Positions 54,647 through 63,437 of a stretch of 64,000 nt of DNA are shown piece after piece. The position numbers and the translations under genes are program-made. Source of the stretch: Citricoccus alkalitolerans (GTDB taxonomy: Bacteria; Actinomycetota; Actinomycetes; Actinomycetales; Micrococcaceae); the NCBI RefSeq assembly GCF_039528175.1, contig NZ_BAAALH010000001.1, forward strand, positions 682,001 to 746,000, written 5' to 3'. Each line of letters opens with the position of its first letter. Position 1 is the first letter of the stretch. The notes under the pieces are model-generated. The model saw only the letters and a program-made list of their open reading frames with translations. It was not told the DNA's origin and ran no database searches.

Positions 54647-55390
54647 ATGGATCTCATGTCCTCCTCACCCGTCGATCCGTTCCGTCCCGACTCCACGTCC
54701 CCCCGGGACCCCGCTGGTCCCGAACTGCATCTGGAGGACCTGGAGACGGCCAAGGACCTCGAACGGTACGCGACCCGGGCCAAAACCATGGCGGACACGG
54801 GCCTTCGACTCCAGGTGGCCGGCAACGTGCTCGCCTCCTGGGTCTCCGTGCTCCACCCGCGCGGACTGGGGGACCGGGTTCCGGTGGCCCTGGGTCTGCG
54901 GACAGTCCGGTTGGTGGAGGGCCGGCTTGACGGGATCGACGCTGTCTACGCGCTGTCCTCTGTGCTGGAGCGGCTGGCCCGCATGGCCGCCACGGGATCC
55001 ACGGCCCTCACGCTGCCGCCGGCACCCGAGAGCGCCCCGTGGACAGCTGTGACCCCGCCACGGGGTGGCTGGACACCGGCGGCCACCGTGGAGGACGGCG
55101 AACTCCAGCAGATCGCCCGGGACGGGATCCGTGAGCTGGCCGACGCGCTGCCCCAGGATCCGGGGGCCTCCATGGTCGCCCAGGCCCGTGCCGCGGTCTG
55201 GGGACGGCTGCTCGGTGGCACCTCGGCGGAGGCCGATGACGGCTTCCTGCCGGCTGGAGCGGCCTTCGCCGCCCACGGCCTGGGCTTCCTCAGCCCTCAG
55301 GGCACGACGGCGGTCCACACCTCGGGTCCGTGGGCGCGCCTCTCGAACGCGGCCGGGTACGTGCTCTGCCGCCAGCCGATGCTGCTCTAG
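54647..55390 (+). CDS. unknown actinobacterial protein
   Basis: 247 residues, not recognised. It is predicted soluble, without signal peptide or membrane helix. It has a helical start (LEDLETAKDLERYATRAKTM), a central block (LGDRVPVALGLRTVRLVEG) and a final block (RLSNAAGYVLCRQPMLL). No catalytic motif is evident. ATG 54647 or ATG 54656. The stop overlaps that of the OsmC-globin gene on the other strand (shared CTAG). Codon bias (third-position G/C) supports it being real. Confidence 0.7.
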   Translation: MDLMSSSPVDPFRPDSTSPRDPAGPELHLEDLETAKDLERYATRAKTMADTGLRLQVAGNVLASWVSVLHPRGLGDRVPVALGLRTVRLVEGRLDGIDAVYALSSVLERLARMAATGSTALTLPPAPESAPWTAVTPPRGGWTPAATVEDGELQQIARDGIRELADALPQDPGASMVAQARAAVWGRLLGGTSAEADDGFLPAGAAFAAHGLGFLSPQGTTAVHTSGPWARLSNAAGYVLCRQPMLL

Positions 55391-56547
55391 GCCGAGTTCA
55401 CCATCGAGTGGGCGGCCCGCTCCAAGTAGTCCCAGAGGGTCTCCTCCAGCAACGGTGCCAGGCCGAGGGAGTCCACGGCCACCCGCATGTGCCGCAGCCA
55501 GGTGTCCCGGGCCGCGAAGTCCACGGTGTAGGGAGCGTGCCGCATTCGCAGCCGAGGGTGGCCGCGTTGCTCGCTGTACGTCTTCGGCCCGCCCCAGTAC
55601 TGCTCCAGGAACATCCGCAGCCGTTCCTCGGCCGGGCCAAGATCCTCCTCCGGGTACATGGCCCTGAACTCCGGGTCCGCCGCGACCTGCTCGTAGAACA
55701 CCCGGGCCAACCTCACAAAGGTCTCGTGCCCTCCGACCTGCTCGTAGAAGCTCGCATTCTCCGGCTGGGATTCTGCATCAGCACTTGCAGCTCCGCTCCC
55801 ACTGCCACGGACTGCGGCGCCGGAAGCGGGAGCCATCACCTGCGGCGGGCGGTGGCCCGCGGAGGTGGTGGGCCGGTCCTGCAGTCCGGTCACCCGGCTG
55901 GGAGCCTTGCCCTGGCGCGGCTTCAGCACAGCGATGGGCGCGCCCAGACGGCTGCCGAACTCCGGCAGGCTCTGGTTCTGATGGCGGCGCACCTGCTGCG
56001 GCTTGATGGTGACAGGGAAGCTCACGGAGCGGGCGATGAAGCACTGCTCATGGGCCTTCGCGTGCAGTCCGTCCGCGGTGCGGCGCTGGTCTTCGTCGGC
56101 GAGCCAGATCTCCGGTACCAGGGTCGCGGAGGTGATCCGGCCGCCGTCGTGGTCATGGGTCAGCACACATTCGGCACGCACGGAGGCGCCGGTGACGACC
56201 ACTTCGGCCTGAGTGGCGGCCTGGAGATAGGACAGCAGGTGGCACTCGGCGAGGGCCGCGAGCAGGAGCTGTTCGGGATTCCACCGGGAGTCGCTCCCGT
56301 GGAAGGCTCGCGCGGCGGAGCCGTTGAGTTCGCCGGGGCCCTCGGCGCGGACCACGAGCTCACGGCCGTAGTCCTTGTATCCGGAGGTGCCGGAGCCACG
56401 GTTTCCGGTCCATTCGGCATGCAGGGAGAAGGAGTGTTCCACGAGCTCTACGGTACCGCCCGATGCGGCGGAGCCGTGCCTCGGCTCCGCCACGGCCCGC
56501 GGTGGTGGTGCCGCCGGGTGGTGCACTGGCCGGACCGCCTCTGTCAC
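55387..56547 (-). CDS. OsmC-like domain fused to a truncated hemoglobin
   Basis: 386 residues. The OsmC-family thiol peroxidase domain spans about 37-182, with both redox cysteines: Cys102 in AALAECHLLSYL and Cys169 in HEQCFIARS. A Pro/Gln/Ser-rich linker (about 185-265) leads to a group II trHbO-type globin (267-384) with Tyr285 (B10), Tyr298 (CD1), proximal His337 (RMRHAPY) and Trp350 (G8). Both parts look functional. In relatives these are usually separate neighbouring genes. Together they suggest linked peroxide and O2/NO chemistry. Start ATG 56547; GTG further in (VEHSFSLHAEW) is possible. Confidence 0.87.
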   Translation of the reverse strand: MTEAVRPVHHPAAPPPRAVAEPRHGSAASGGTVELVEHSFSLHAEWTGNRGSGTSGYKDYGRELVVRAEGPGELNGSAARAFHGSDSRWNPEQLLLAALAECHLLSYLQAATQAEVVVTGASVRAECVLTHDHDGGRITSATLVPEIWLADEDQRRTADGLHAKAHEQCFIARSVSFPVTIKPQQVRRHQNQSLPEFGSRLGAPIAVLKPRQGKAPSRVTGLQDRPTTSAGHRPPQVMAPASGAAVRGSGSGAASADAESQPENASFYEQVGGHETFVRLARVFYEQVAADPEFRAMYPEEDLGPAEERLRMFLEQYWGGPKTYSEQRGHPRLRMRHAPYTVDFAARDTWLRHMRVAVDSLGLAPLLEETLWDYLERAAHSMVNSA

Positions 56548-56576
56548 CCTAGACTCGAGTCACGCTGGGAGGTTTG

Positions 56577-57065
56577 ATGCCACACATCCACATCTTGACC
56601 GTCTCCGACCGGGCCCATGCGGGCCAGGCTCCGGATACGGCGGGGCCGCGTGCCCTCGAACTGGCGGCTCAGTACCTGAGCGAGTGGACGGCGGACGGGG
56701 CCATCGTGGCGGACGGTGTCGAATCCGTCCGGTCCGGGGTGCGGACGGCACAGGGCAACGGAGCCGATGTGGTGGTCACCCTGGGCGGGACCGGTGTCTC
56801 CCCGCGAGACCTGACGCCCGAGGCGATGGACGGCCTGTTGGACACGGAGTTGCCCGGCATCGCTGAGATGCTGCGCCGTGAGGGTGCCGAGCAGACCACC
56901 ACCGCCGCACTGGGACGCGGACGTGCCGGAATCCTCGGCAGGACCGTGGTCGTGAACCTCCCCGGATCCCTGCGTGCCACGGCCCAGGGCATTCCCCTGC
57001 TCGCGCCCTTGCTGCCGCACCTGCTCGACCAACTCGGAGGAGGTGGTGACCATGCCCGTCACTGA
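56577..57065 (+). CDS. moaB: MoaB/MogA-type molybdopterin adenylyltransferase
   Basis: 162 residues; adenylylates molybdopterin before molybdate insertion. Motifs are HILTVSDRAHAG, VVVTLGGTGVSPRDLTPEA (GGTG phosphate site) and VVVNLPGSLRATAQGIPLL. ATG 56577 follows GGGAGG; the adjacent TTG 56574 is too close. First gene of the forward moaB-moaE-moaA operon, overlapping moaE by 14 nt. Confidence 0.93.
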   Translation: MPHIHILTVSDRAHAGQAPDTAGPRALELAAQYLSEWTADGAIVADGVESVRSGVRTAQGNGADVVVTLGGTGVSPRDLTPEAMDGLLDTELPGIAEMLRREGAEQTTTAALGRGRAGILGRTVVVNLPGSLRATAQGIPLLAPLLPHLLDQLGGGGDHARH

Positions 57066-57546
57066 GGATGCAGCCACCCTGCGGCCGGTCCCAGGAATGC
57101 CTCGCCCGGCAGCACCGGTCCACACCGGCGTGACCGAGTCTCCGCTGGATCCGTCCGCGGTGGAGGCCTCGGTGGTGACCCCTGTCTGCGGGGCGGCCCT
57201 GACGTTCACCGGCATCGTCCGGAACCATGATCCGGAGGCCACGGGCACGGTGGCCTCGCTGGACTATTCGGCGCATCCGGACGCCGGGACGATCCTGGCC
57301 GGGATCGTGGCGCGTCACGTCCGCGGCCCCGGGGACCCGCGCGGGGAGGTCCGGGTCGCCGCGGCGCACCGGATCGGACACCTCGACGTCGGCGACCTCG
57401 CCCTGGTGGTCTCCGTGGCCTCCGCGCACCGGGCCGAAGCCTTCGAGGTGTGCCGGGCCGTGGTGGAGGACATCAAGGCCGAGGTCCCAATCTGGAAGAA
57501 GCAGCAGACCGCCTCGGGCGAGGCCCACTGGGTGGGACTGCCATGA
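57052..57546 (+). CDS. moaE: molybdopterin synthase catalytic subunit
   Basis: 164 residues; large subunit that uses MoaD thiocarboxylate to convert cPMP to molybdopterin. Blocks are LTFTGIVRNHDP, LDYSAHPDAG, AAAHRIGHLDVGDLALVVSV and the catalytic lysine region KAEVPIWKKQ. The N-terminal ~40 residues are extra. GGAGGAGGTG lies just upstream of ATG 57052. ATGA overlap with moaA. Confidence 0.93.
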   Translation: MPVTEDAATLRPVPGMPRPAAPVHTGVTESPLDPSAVEASVVTPVCGAALTFTGIVRNHDPEATGTVASLDYSAHPDAGTILAGIVARHVRGPGDPRGEVRVAAAHRIGHLDVGDLALVVSVASAHRAEAFEVCRAVVEDIKAEVPIWKKQQTASGEAHWVGLP

Positions 57547-58715
57547 CCTCGGTGCCGCTCACCCTGACCACCCGGACCGCGACTGGGCCGGGCGCACGCC
57601 CTGCCGGCGCCGCGGATACTGCGCCAGCACCGGCACCCGGCCCCGAGGCCAGGCGGCTGCTGCCCACCCCGGCTGAGCTGGCCGGCGTCGGGCCCCATGA
57701 GGGAACCGACCGGTCCCTGACGGACGGTTTCGGGCGCGTCCACCGGGACCTGCGCGTCTCGTTGACGGACAAGTGCTCGTTGCGCTGCACGTATTGCATG
57801 CCCGAGGACGCCGGCCCGTTCATGCCGAAGGACCAGTTGCTCTCGGCCGCCGAGATCGAACGACTGGTACGGATCGCGGTGGACCACGGCATCACTGGGG
57901 TGCGGCTGACCGGTGGCGAACCGCTGCTGCGCCAGGACCTCGAGGACATCGTGGCCCGGCTCGCCGGAATCGAGCTGTCGGATGCGGCCGGAGGTGGGCG
58001 CCTCCCGGTGGCCATGACCACCAACGGGATCACCCTGGACCGGCGGTTGCCCGCCCTGCACGAGGCCGGACTGTCCCGCGTGAACATCTCCATCGACACG
58101 CTCCAGCCGGAGAAGTTCCACCAGCTCACGCGCCGTGACCGGCACGCCGACGTCCTGGCGGGGATCGCCGCGGCCCGGGACGCCGGGCTGCGCCCGCTCA
58201 AGCTCAATGCGGTCGCCATGCGCGGGGTCAACGACGACGAGCTGGCAGATCTCGTGGCCTTCGCCGTGTCCCAGGACGCGCAGATGCGGTTCATCGAGCA
58301 GATGCCCCTGGACGCCGGGCACACCTGGAAGCGGGACAACCTGGTGTCCGGCGAGGAGATCCTCGCCCGGCTCGCCGAGCGCTTCGACCTCGCGGAGGTC
58401 CCCGGCCGCGGTTCCTCCCCGGCCGCGCTCTACACGGTCGACGGCGGCCCCCACACCGTGGGCGTCATCGCCTCGGTCTCGAAGCCCTTCTGCGGAGACT
58501 GTGATCGCCTGCGGCTCACCGCTGACGGCCAGATGCGCAACTGCCTGTTCGCCCGGGAGGAGACCGACCTGCGGACCCTGCTGTGGGACTCGGCGTCCGA
58601 CGCCGACCTGGCTGCGGCCATGAAGATCTCGGTCGGGGCAAAGAAGGCCGGTCACGGCATCGACGATCCGGACTTCGTCCAGCCCGGCCGCGGCATGAAC
58701 GCCATCGGCGGCTGA
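57543..58715 (+). CDS. moaA: GTP 3',8-cyclase
   Basis: 390-residue radical SAM enzyme making the cPMP precursor from GTP. The N-terminal cluster cysteines are Cys78, Cys82 and Cys85 in DKCSLRCTYCMP. The second cluster is CGDCDRLRLTADGQMRNC, and the C-terminus ends in the Gly-Gly (MNAIGG) needed for activity. The N-terminal ~60 residues are Pro/Ala-rich and unconserved. It converges with the minus-strand moaD, 35 nt between stops. Confidence 0.96.
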   Translation: MTSVPLTLTTRTATGPGARPAGAADTAPAPAPGPEARRLLPTPAELAGVGPHEGTDRSLTDGFGRVHRDLRVSLTDKCSLRCTYCMPEDAGPFMPKDQLLSAAEIERLVRIAVDHGITGVRLTGGEPLLRQDLEDIVARLAGIELSDAAGGGRLPVAMTTNGITLDRRLPALHEAGLSRVNISIDTLQPEKFHQLTRRDRHADVLAGIAAARDAGLRPLKLNAVAMRGVNDDELADLVAFAVSQDAQMRFIEQMPLDAGHTWKRDNLVSGEEILARLAERFDLAEVPGRGSSPAALYTVDGGPHTVGVIASVSKPFCGDCDRLRLTADGQMRNCLFAREETDLRTLLWDSASDADLAAAMKISVGAKKAGHGIDDPDFVQPGRGMNAIGG

Positions 58716-58750
58716 CTGCCGCACCGTGACAACGGCCCAGCGGCCGTCAG

Positions 58751-58990
58751 CTAGCCGCCGGCGAAGGGTGGCAGGACGTCCACGAGGGAGTCCGCCTGGA
58801 CAGGGTGGTCGTCCGTGGCCGCGCGCACGCCGTCCACCATCAGGGAGCAACGCGAGACGACCTGCTCGGCACTGGTCCCATGACCAGCCACCAGGAGTCG
58901 GCGCAATTCGCCCGCGGTGGCGGCCTCGAGGGTGAGTTCGGAGGCATCCAGGATCTCAGCGGCTCCCGCGAAGAGACGGATCCGGGCCAT
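58751..58990 (-). CDS. moaD: MoaD/ThiS-family sulfur carrier, molybdopterin synthase small subunit
   Basis: 79-residue ubiquitin-like protein ending PPFAGG; the terminal Gly is adenylated by MoeB and converted to thiocarboxylate. N-terminal strand RIRLFAGAAEI. ATG 58990 overlaps the mobA stop by one base (TGATG). Last gene of the minus-strand operon moeB-moeA-moaC-mobA-moaD. Confidence 0.92.
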   Translation of the reverse strand: MARIRLFAGAAEILDASELTLEAATAGELRRLLVAGHGTSAEQVVSRCSLMVDGVRAATDDHPVQADSLVDVLPPFAGG

Positions 58991-60159
58991 CAGCCCTCAC
59001 CCCCTGCCGGGTCATAGCCGAGTGCCAGGTCCTGGATCCGAGCCGAGAGCCGGTCGACCACGTCGGAGATCTCCTCCGGTGTGCGCTCCCGACCGGCCAG
59101 CTGCTGTCCGACAGCCACACCGATCAGGTAGGTCGAGGTCGGCGCGCCGGGGCGCAGGACCCCGTGGGCCACGTCTCGGGCCACGTCCAGCAGCGGACCG
59201 GGGAGCACAACGGAGGCCGGCAGGCCCAGCTCTCCGGCGACGGCATCCAGCCAGTCCGCCAGTCCGGGAATGTCCTGCTGGATATCGCGGTGGGTGCCCG
59301 GGTGTGTGCCGGGCGAGACTTCGCCGCCGCGGGGTTCGGTACTGTTCTCAGGCACGGGTGCTCCTGGTGGTGTCGTGGCCGGTGCTGGCGGGGGGGACCG
59401 GTGGCGTTCCAGATCCTCGGGGGTGTCCATATCGTCCCAGAGTCCGGGATGGCCTGCCGGTTCGGGGACCTCGACCAGTTGCAGGCCGGCGACCCGCTCC
59501 CGCACGCGGGTGACGGGGATGTCACCGTCCTCGGTGGGGCGTGCCGCCTGCAGGCGCAGGGCTGGAAGCCGGAAGAGGGCCGTCAGGTGCTGGCGGCGAC
59601 CGGTGGAGTCCACGGCGACGACGCCATCGTGGCCGCCGGCGTGCAGGTCTCCGTCCAGGGCTTCATCCACGGCCCCGTCCAGGGTCCCGGTCAGCGTGCG
59701 GTCGAAGGCCCGGACGAGTTCACGGGCGGCCGCCATCGGATCTGCCAGGTCGCAGGGCAGCACCAGGACTCGATCTGCCTCGAGGCCGGCCAGTGCGGCG
59801 TCCAAGGCGGCGACCGGGCCGGACCCCGGTGGATCCTCGCGCACGAACCGTACGAGCGGCGAAATCAGGATGGAGCCGCCTGGACCCGTCGAGCCTGTGG
59901 GGGAAGAGGCCGGTACAGTCTGCACAGCCTGTGCCGTGGGTACAGCCTGCACCCTGGGCGCAGCAGGCACCGGCCGGTCTCCGGCCACGACGATGGTGGT
60001 GGCGCCGGCCGACAGCGCGGCCTGGACGGTGCGTTCGAGCAGGGTGACTCCCCCGGCGGGATCCACCACGATCGAGCCCTTGTCCCGGCCCATGCGAGTG
60101 GACGCCCCTCCCGCCAGGACGATCGCCGCCAGAGTCTCAACCACGGGCGACCGGGGCAT
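58990..60159 (-). CDS. mobA: molybdenum cofactor guanylyltransferase fused to DUF6457 domain
   Basis: 389 residues. The nucleotidyltransferase part (about 1-270) has IVLAGGASTRMGRDKG (13-28) and VLVLPCDLADP (131-141). An Ala/Val/Gln/Pro low-complexity insertion (about 66-96) interrupts it. After a Pro-rich linker comes a DUF6457 helical domain (about 300-385; LADWLDAVAGELGLP, STYLIGVAVGQQLAG), often found alone or fused in actinobacteria. It would attach GMP to the cofactor for bis-MGD enzymes such as formate dehydrogenase, in line with fdhD nearby. ATG 60159 is likely; GTG 60144 is an alternative. It overlaps moaC. Confidence 0.87.
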   Translation of the reverse strand: MPRSPVVETLAAIVLAGGASTRMGRDKGSIVVDPAGGVTLLERTVQAALSAGATTIVVAGDRPVPAAPRVQAVPTAQAVQTVPASSPTGSTGPGGSILISPLVRFVREDPPGSGPVAALDAALAGLEADRVLVLPCDLADPMAAARELVRAFDRTLTGTLDGAVDEALDGDLHAGGHDGVVAVDSTGRRQHLTALFRLPALRLQAARPTEDGDIPVTRVRERVAGLQLVEVPEPAGHPGLWDDMDTPEDLERHRSPPPAPATTPPGAPVPENSTEPRGGEVSPGTHPGTHRDIQQDIPGLADWLDAVAGELGLPASVVLPGPLLDVARDVAHGVLRPGAPTSTYLIGVAVGQQLAGRERTPEEISDVVDRLSARIQDLALGYDPAGGEG

Positions 60160-60733
60160 TCGGGGCAACTGACGCATCTGAGGCTTCCGGAGCCGCCGGG
60201 TGCTCCGCGTCGTCACGGCGCCACGTGCCGGAGCGGCCCCCGGTCTTCTCCAGCAGCCGGACTCCGGTCAGCTCGACGGCCCGGTCCAGGCCCTTGACCA
60301 TGTCCACCATGGCCAGCCCGGCCACGGAGGCGGCGGTCATGGCCTCCATCTCTACCCCGGTCCGGTCGGCGGTCCGGGTCGTGGCGATGATGCGGATACG
60401 GTCGGGGCCGACCTCGAAGTCCACCGTGGCCCCATGGACGCCGATCACATGGGCGAGCGGCAGCAGCTCGGCGCACTTCTTGGCGCCCTGGATACCAGCG
60501 ATCCGGGCCACGGCCCAGACATCACCCTTGGGCACGGTGCCCCCGGTCAGGGCCGCGAGGACCTCCGGGGCCACGAGCACGGTGGCCTCAGCGGTGGCGC
60601 TGCGGATCGTCGGTGTCTTGGCCGTGACATCGACCATGCGGGCCGAGCCGTCACCGGCTAGGTGGGTGAAGCCCTCGGCTCCGGCGTCGATGGAGCCGGC
60701 AGCAGTGGGTTGGACGGCAGGGGATTCGGTCAT
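60137..60733 (-). CDS. moaC: cyclic pyranopterin monophosphate synthase
   Basis: 198 residues; completes cPMP from the MoaA product. Blocks are ARMVDVTAKTPTIRSA, KGDVWAVARIAGIQGAKK, LIPLAH-like LLPLAHVIGVHG, GVEMEAMTAASVAGLAMVDM and RLLEKTGGRSG. The C-terminal ~30 residues are an Ala/Pro tail. The start overlaps the moeA stop by one base (TGATG). Confidence 0.95.
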   Translation of the reverse strand: MTESPAVQPTAAGSIDAGAEGFTHLAGDGSARMVDVTAKTPTIRSATAEATVLVAPEVLAALTGGTVPKGDVWAVARIAGIQGAKKCAELLPLAHVIGVHGATVDFEVGPDRIRIIATTRTADRTGVEMEAMTAASVAGLAMVDMVKGLDRAVELTGVRLLEKTGGRSGTWRRDDAEHPAAPEASDASVAPNAPVARG

Positions 60734-62073
60734 CAGGCCTCCAAGGCTCGGTAGAGGACGGTGTTTCCGGCGGACACCGCGTCGGTGGTGGCGGGCACGC
60801 GGGCCAGTCCGGTGGCGCGGGCCATCCGGCCGGCGAGATGGGATCCGGAGCCACGCTCGGTGGCCTGGGCGATCCGCAGCGGTTCACCGGGGGCGGAGAC
60901 CACCCGTGCCGGCACGAACTGCTCCCGCCCGGGTGGTGAACGCCAGCCCTCCTCCGTGACCACCGGGTACCAGGGGGCCACGGGCGTATCGCGTCCCTGC
61001 ATGGCCAGCAGCCCCGGCTCCACGAACAGCAAGTAGGACACCCACGCACTGACCGGATTGCCCGGCAGTGACCACACGGCCCGCCCGTCCGCCAGCAGGC
61101 CGAACCCCTGGGGCTTACCCGGCTGGACCGCCACCCGGTCGAAGCGGACGGTGGGATCCTCGGGAACCGGGGTGCCGCCGTCGGGCGTGGAGGTTTGCCT
61201 GGACGGCACCGTGCCGCCCGGTGAGTCCGGTGCCAGGACGAGGCGCGCGACGTCATGGGCCCCCACGCTCGCCCCTCCAGTGAGGATCACGGCGTCTGAG
61301 GCACCCTGGGTGGACCGCAGTACGGCCTGCAGCTCGGCGGGATCGTCGGAGACGCGGCCCCGGTGGGCCACCTGCCCACCGCTGGCCGCCACCAGGGAAG
61401 CCAGCAGGAGACTGTTGGAGTCGGGGATCTGGCCGCGGCGGACCGATTCACCGGGGGCCACCAACTCTGAACCGGTGCTGACGACCATGACCCGTGGCCG
61501 GCGCCGGACCCGCACCTCGGCGATACCGGCGGCGGCGAGCGCGGACAGCCGGTGTGGTGTCAGCGGCCGTCCTGCGGGGGAGACGAGATCGCCGGCGCGC
61601 ACGTCCTCCCCACGCCGCCGCAGATGGCGTTCCGCAGTCACGGGGTGGTTCAGCTCCACGTGAGCGGGGGGCTCAGTGCCGGCGGTGGGCGCGGCCGGGT
61701 CCCAGTCCACGGCATCCTCCAGGGGCACGACGGCGTCCGCGTCCGTGGGCATCGGTGCGCCGGTCATGATGCGGGCCGCCTGACCGGGGGCCAGCGCTGG
61801 GTCGGCCTCCGTGCCGGCGGGCAGTTCCGCGATGAGGTCCAGGCGGACCGGTGACTCCGCGCAGGCTCGCGTGGTGTCCGCAGATCGGACAGCGTATCCG
61901 TCCATGGCGGAGTTGTCCCACGGGGGCAGGTCAAGGGTGGCGGTGGCGCCGGCCGCCAACGTGAGTCCGGCGGCCTCGGCCAAGGCCAGGGTGTCCTCGG
62001 GCAGGAGGGGGGCCAGGGCAAGGACCCGGCGCTGGTGCTCTTCGACAGTGCTGCGGTAGCGGGCCTCAGCCAC
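60733..62073 (-). CDS. moeA: molybdopterin molybdenumtransferase
   Basis: 446 residues; inserts molybdate into adenylylated molybdopterin. Visible are LPPWDNSAMDGYAVR (about 50-64), AARIMTGAPMPTDADAVVP, RVMVVSTGSELV, GQIPDSNSLLLASLV and ILTGGASVGAHD, all typical; SLPGNPVSAWVSYLLFV is also present. GTG 62073 (VAEARYRSTV) is supported by CGAGGAG 6 nt upstream. It overlaps moeB by 8 nt. Confidence 0.94.
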   Translation of the reverse strand: MAEARYRSTVEEHQRRVLALAPLLPEDTLALAEAAGLTLAAGATATLDLPPWDNSAMDGYAVRSADTTRACAESPVRLDLIAELPAGTEADPALAPGQAARIMTGAPMPTDADAVVPLEDAVDWDPAAPTAGTEPPAHVELNHPVTAERHLRRRGEDVRAGDLVSPAGRPLTPHRLSALAAAGIAEVRVRRRPRVMVVSTGSELVAPGESVRRGQIPDSNSLLLASLVAASGGQVAHRGRVSDDPAELQAVLRSTQGASDAVILTGGASVGAHDVARLVLAPDSPGGTVPSRQTSTPDGGTPVPEDPTVRFDRVAVQPGKPQGFGLLADGRAVWSLPGNPVSAWVSYLLFVEPGLLAMQGRDTPVAPWYPVVTEEGWRSPPGREQFVPARVVSAPGEPLRIAQATERGSGSHLAGRMARATGLARVPATTDAVSAGNTVLYRALEA

Positions 62074-63298
62074 GGTGGTCTCCTCGGGGCTCGATGATTG
62101 CTGCGGGAAGTCCGCCGTCCAGGTACCCCTGGACGGGCCAGCCGAGGCGCGCCAGGTGACGGGCCGCCGTCGCGCTCCGGGGGCCCGCCGCACAGAAGGG
62201 GAGCAGCGTCGGTCCAGCCGGCGAACCGACGACGCCATCGGGGCGCAGGGCGGCCTGGGCGGGTGCCAGCGGATGATCGGGAGGCAGGGGCAGCTCTGGT
62301 CCGCCCTGAAGACGCAGGAGCTGGTCAAGGGGCAGCTCCACCGTGCCGGACGGGCCGGGGTGCTCGCGGGATTCCTCTGGCCTCCGGACGTCGAGCCAGA
62401 TGGCGGCCGGGTCCACGTCAGGACGGACGATGGGGACTACGCGGGCGGCGTCTCCGGCCGACGCGGCGGTGGAGAATGGAGGACCATCCGGTACAGACCG
62501 TGCAGTCGGCGCAGAAGGCGAAGCCGGTCCGGACTGGCTGGATGGGGCGGACGGCGCGAGGGGGATGTCCGTGGTGGTGCCGGAGAGCCCATCGATCAGC
62601 ATCATCCGACCCAACAGCGGCGTGCCGGTGCCGAGGACGAGCTTGATCGCCTCCAGGGCCATCAGAGAGCCGGTGATTCCGACGACGGCGCCCAGCACCC
62701 CGGCCTCGGCGCAGCTGGGTGCGGCATGGGTGGACGCGTTGTCCGGGAAGACATCGGTGAGGGTGACGGCGGGAAGGCCGGAGGCCGCGGGGGGATCGGA
62801 CCAGAAGACGGTGACCTGGGCGTTCCATTGCATGAGGGCGCCGAACACCACCGGCGTGCCGAGGGCGCTGGCGGCCCGGTGGATGATGAAGCGGGTGGTG
62901 AAGGAGTCGCTGCCGTCCATGATCAGGTCGGCGCTCGCGAGCAGGTCTGTCGCATTGGCGTCCGTCAGGCGGACGGTGTGGGGGATGACCGTGGTCTCGG
63001 GAGAGAGGCGCCGGGCCGCGGACACCGCGCCGTCGGTCTTGAGCCCGCCGAGGGTGTCCACGCCGTGCAGGGTCTGACGGTTGAGGTTGCTCAGCTCTAC
63101 CCGGTCGTCGTCGATGACGTGCAGGGTCCCGATGCCGGCGGCAGCGAGGTAGCTGATGACGGGCGAGCCGAGCCCTCCGGCGCCGACGACGGCGATGGAG
63201 GCCTGTGACAGGAGATACTGTCCGGAATCACCGATCTGGGGCAGGGTCCGTTGGCGGAGCGTCCGTTCTGCGGCGTGAGCGGGGCGGTCCTGGGGCAT
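62066..63298 (-). CDS. moeB: MoeB/MoeZ-type sulfur-carrier adenylyltransferase with rhodanese domain
   Basis: 410 residues: E1-like ATPase domain with VVGAGGLGSPVISYLAAAG, DDDRVELSNLNRQTLH and MDGSDSFTTRF, then an Ala/Ser/Pro linker (about 255-290) and a C-terminal rhodanese domain with active Cys in LLPFCAAGPRSATAA. It activates and probably thiolates MoaD. The CxxC zinc pairs of E. coli MoeB are missing, as in other MoeZ-like proteins; APSCAEAGVLG is kept. First gene of the operon; next to fdhD, divergent. Confidence 0.92.
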   Translation of the reverse strand: MPQDRPAHAAERTLRQRTLPQIGDSGQYLLSQASIAVVGAGGLGSPVISYLAAAGIGTLHVIDDDRVELSNLNRQTLHGVDTLGGLKTDGAVSAARRLSPETTVIPHTVRLTDANATDLLASADLIMDGSDSFTTRFIIHRAASALGTPVVFGALMQWNAQVTVFWSDPPAASGLPAVTLTDVFPDNASTHAAPSCAEAGVLGAVVGITGSLMALEAIKLVLGTGTPLLGRMMLIDGLSGTTTDIPLAPSAPSSQSGPASPSAPTARSVPDGPPFSTAASAGDAARVVPIVRPDVDPAAIWLDVRRPEESREHPGPSGTVELPLDQLLRLQGGPELPLPPDHPLAPAQAALRPDGVVGSPAGPTLLPFCAAGPRSATAARHLARLGWPVQGYLDGGLPAAIIEPRGDHRG

Positions 63299-63437
63299 GG
63301 AGCCAGCCTAGTCCGCGGCGTCGCCACTAGCCTGCGGCGCACTCATCCCCCGCGTTTCCAGGCGGCTTCGTCCGGGTGCTGGGCGTCGCGACCCCCACAA
63401 AGTCGACTGAAAGCGGGCCGGCGGCGAAGATGGGGGC

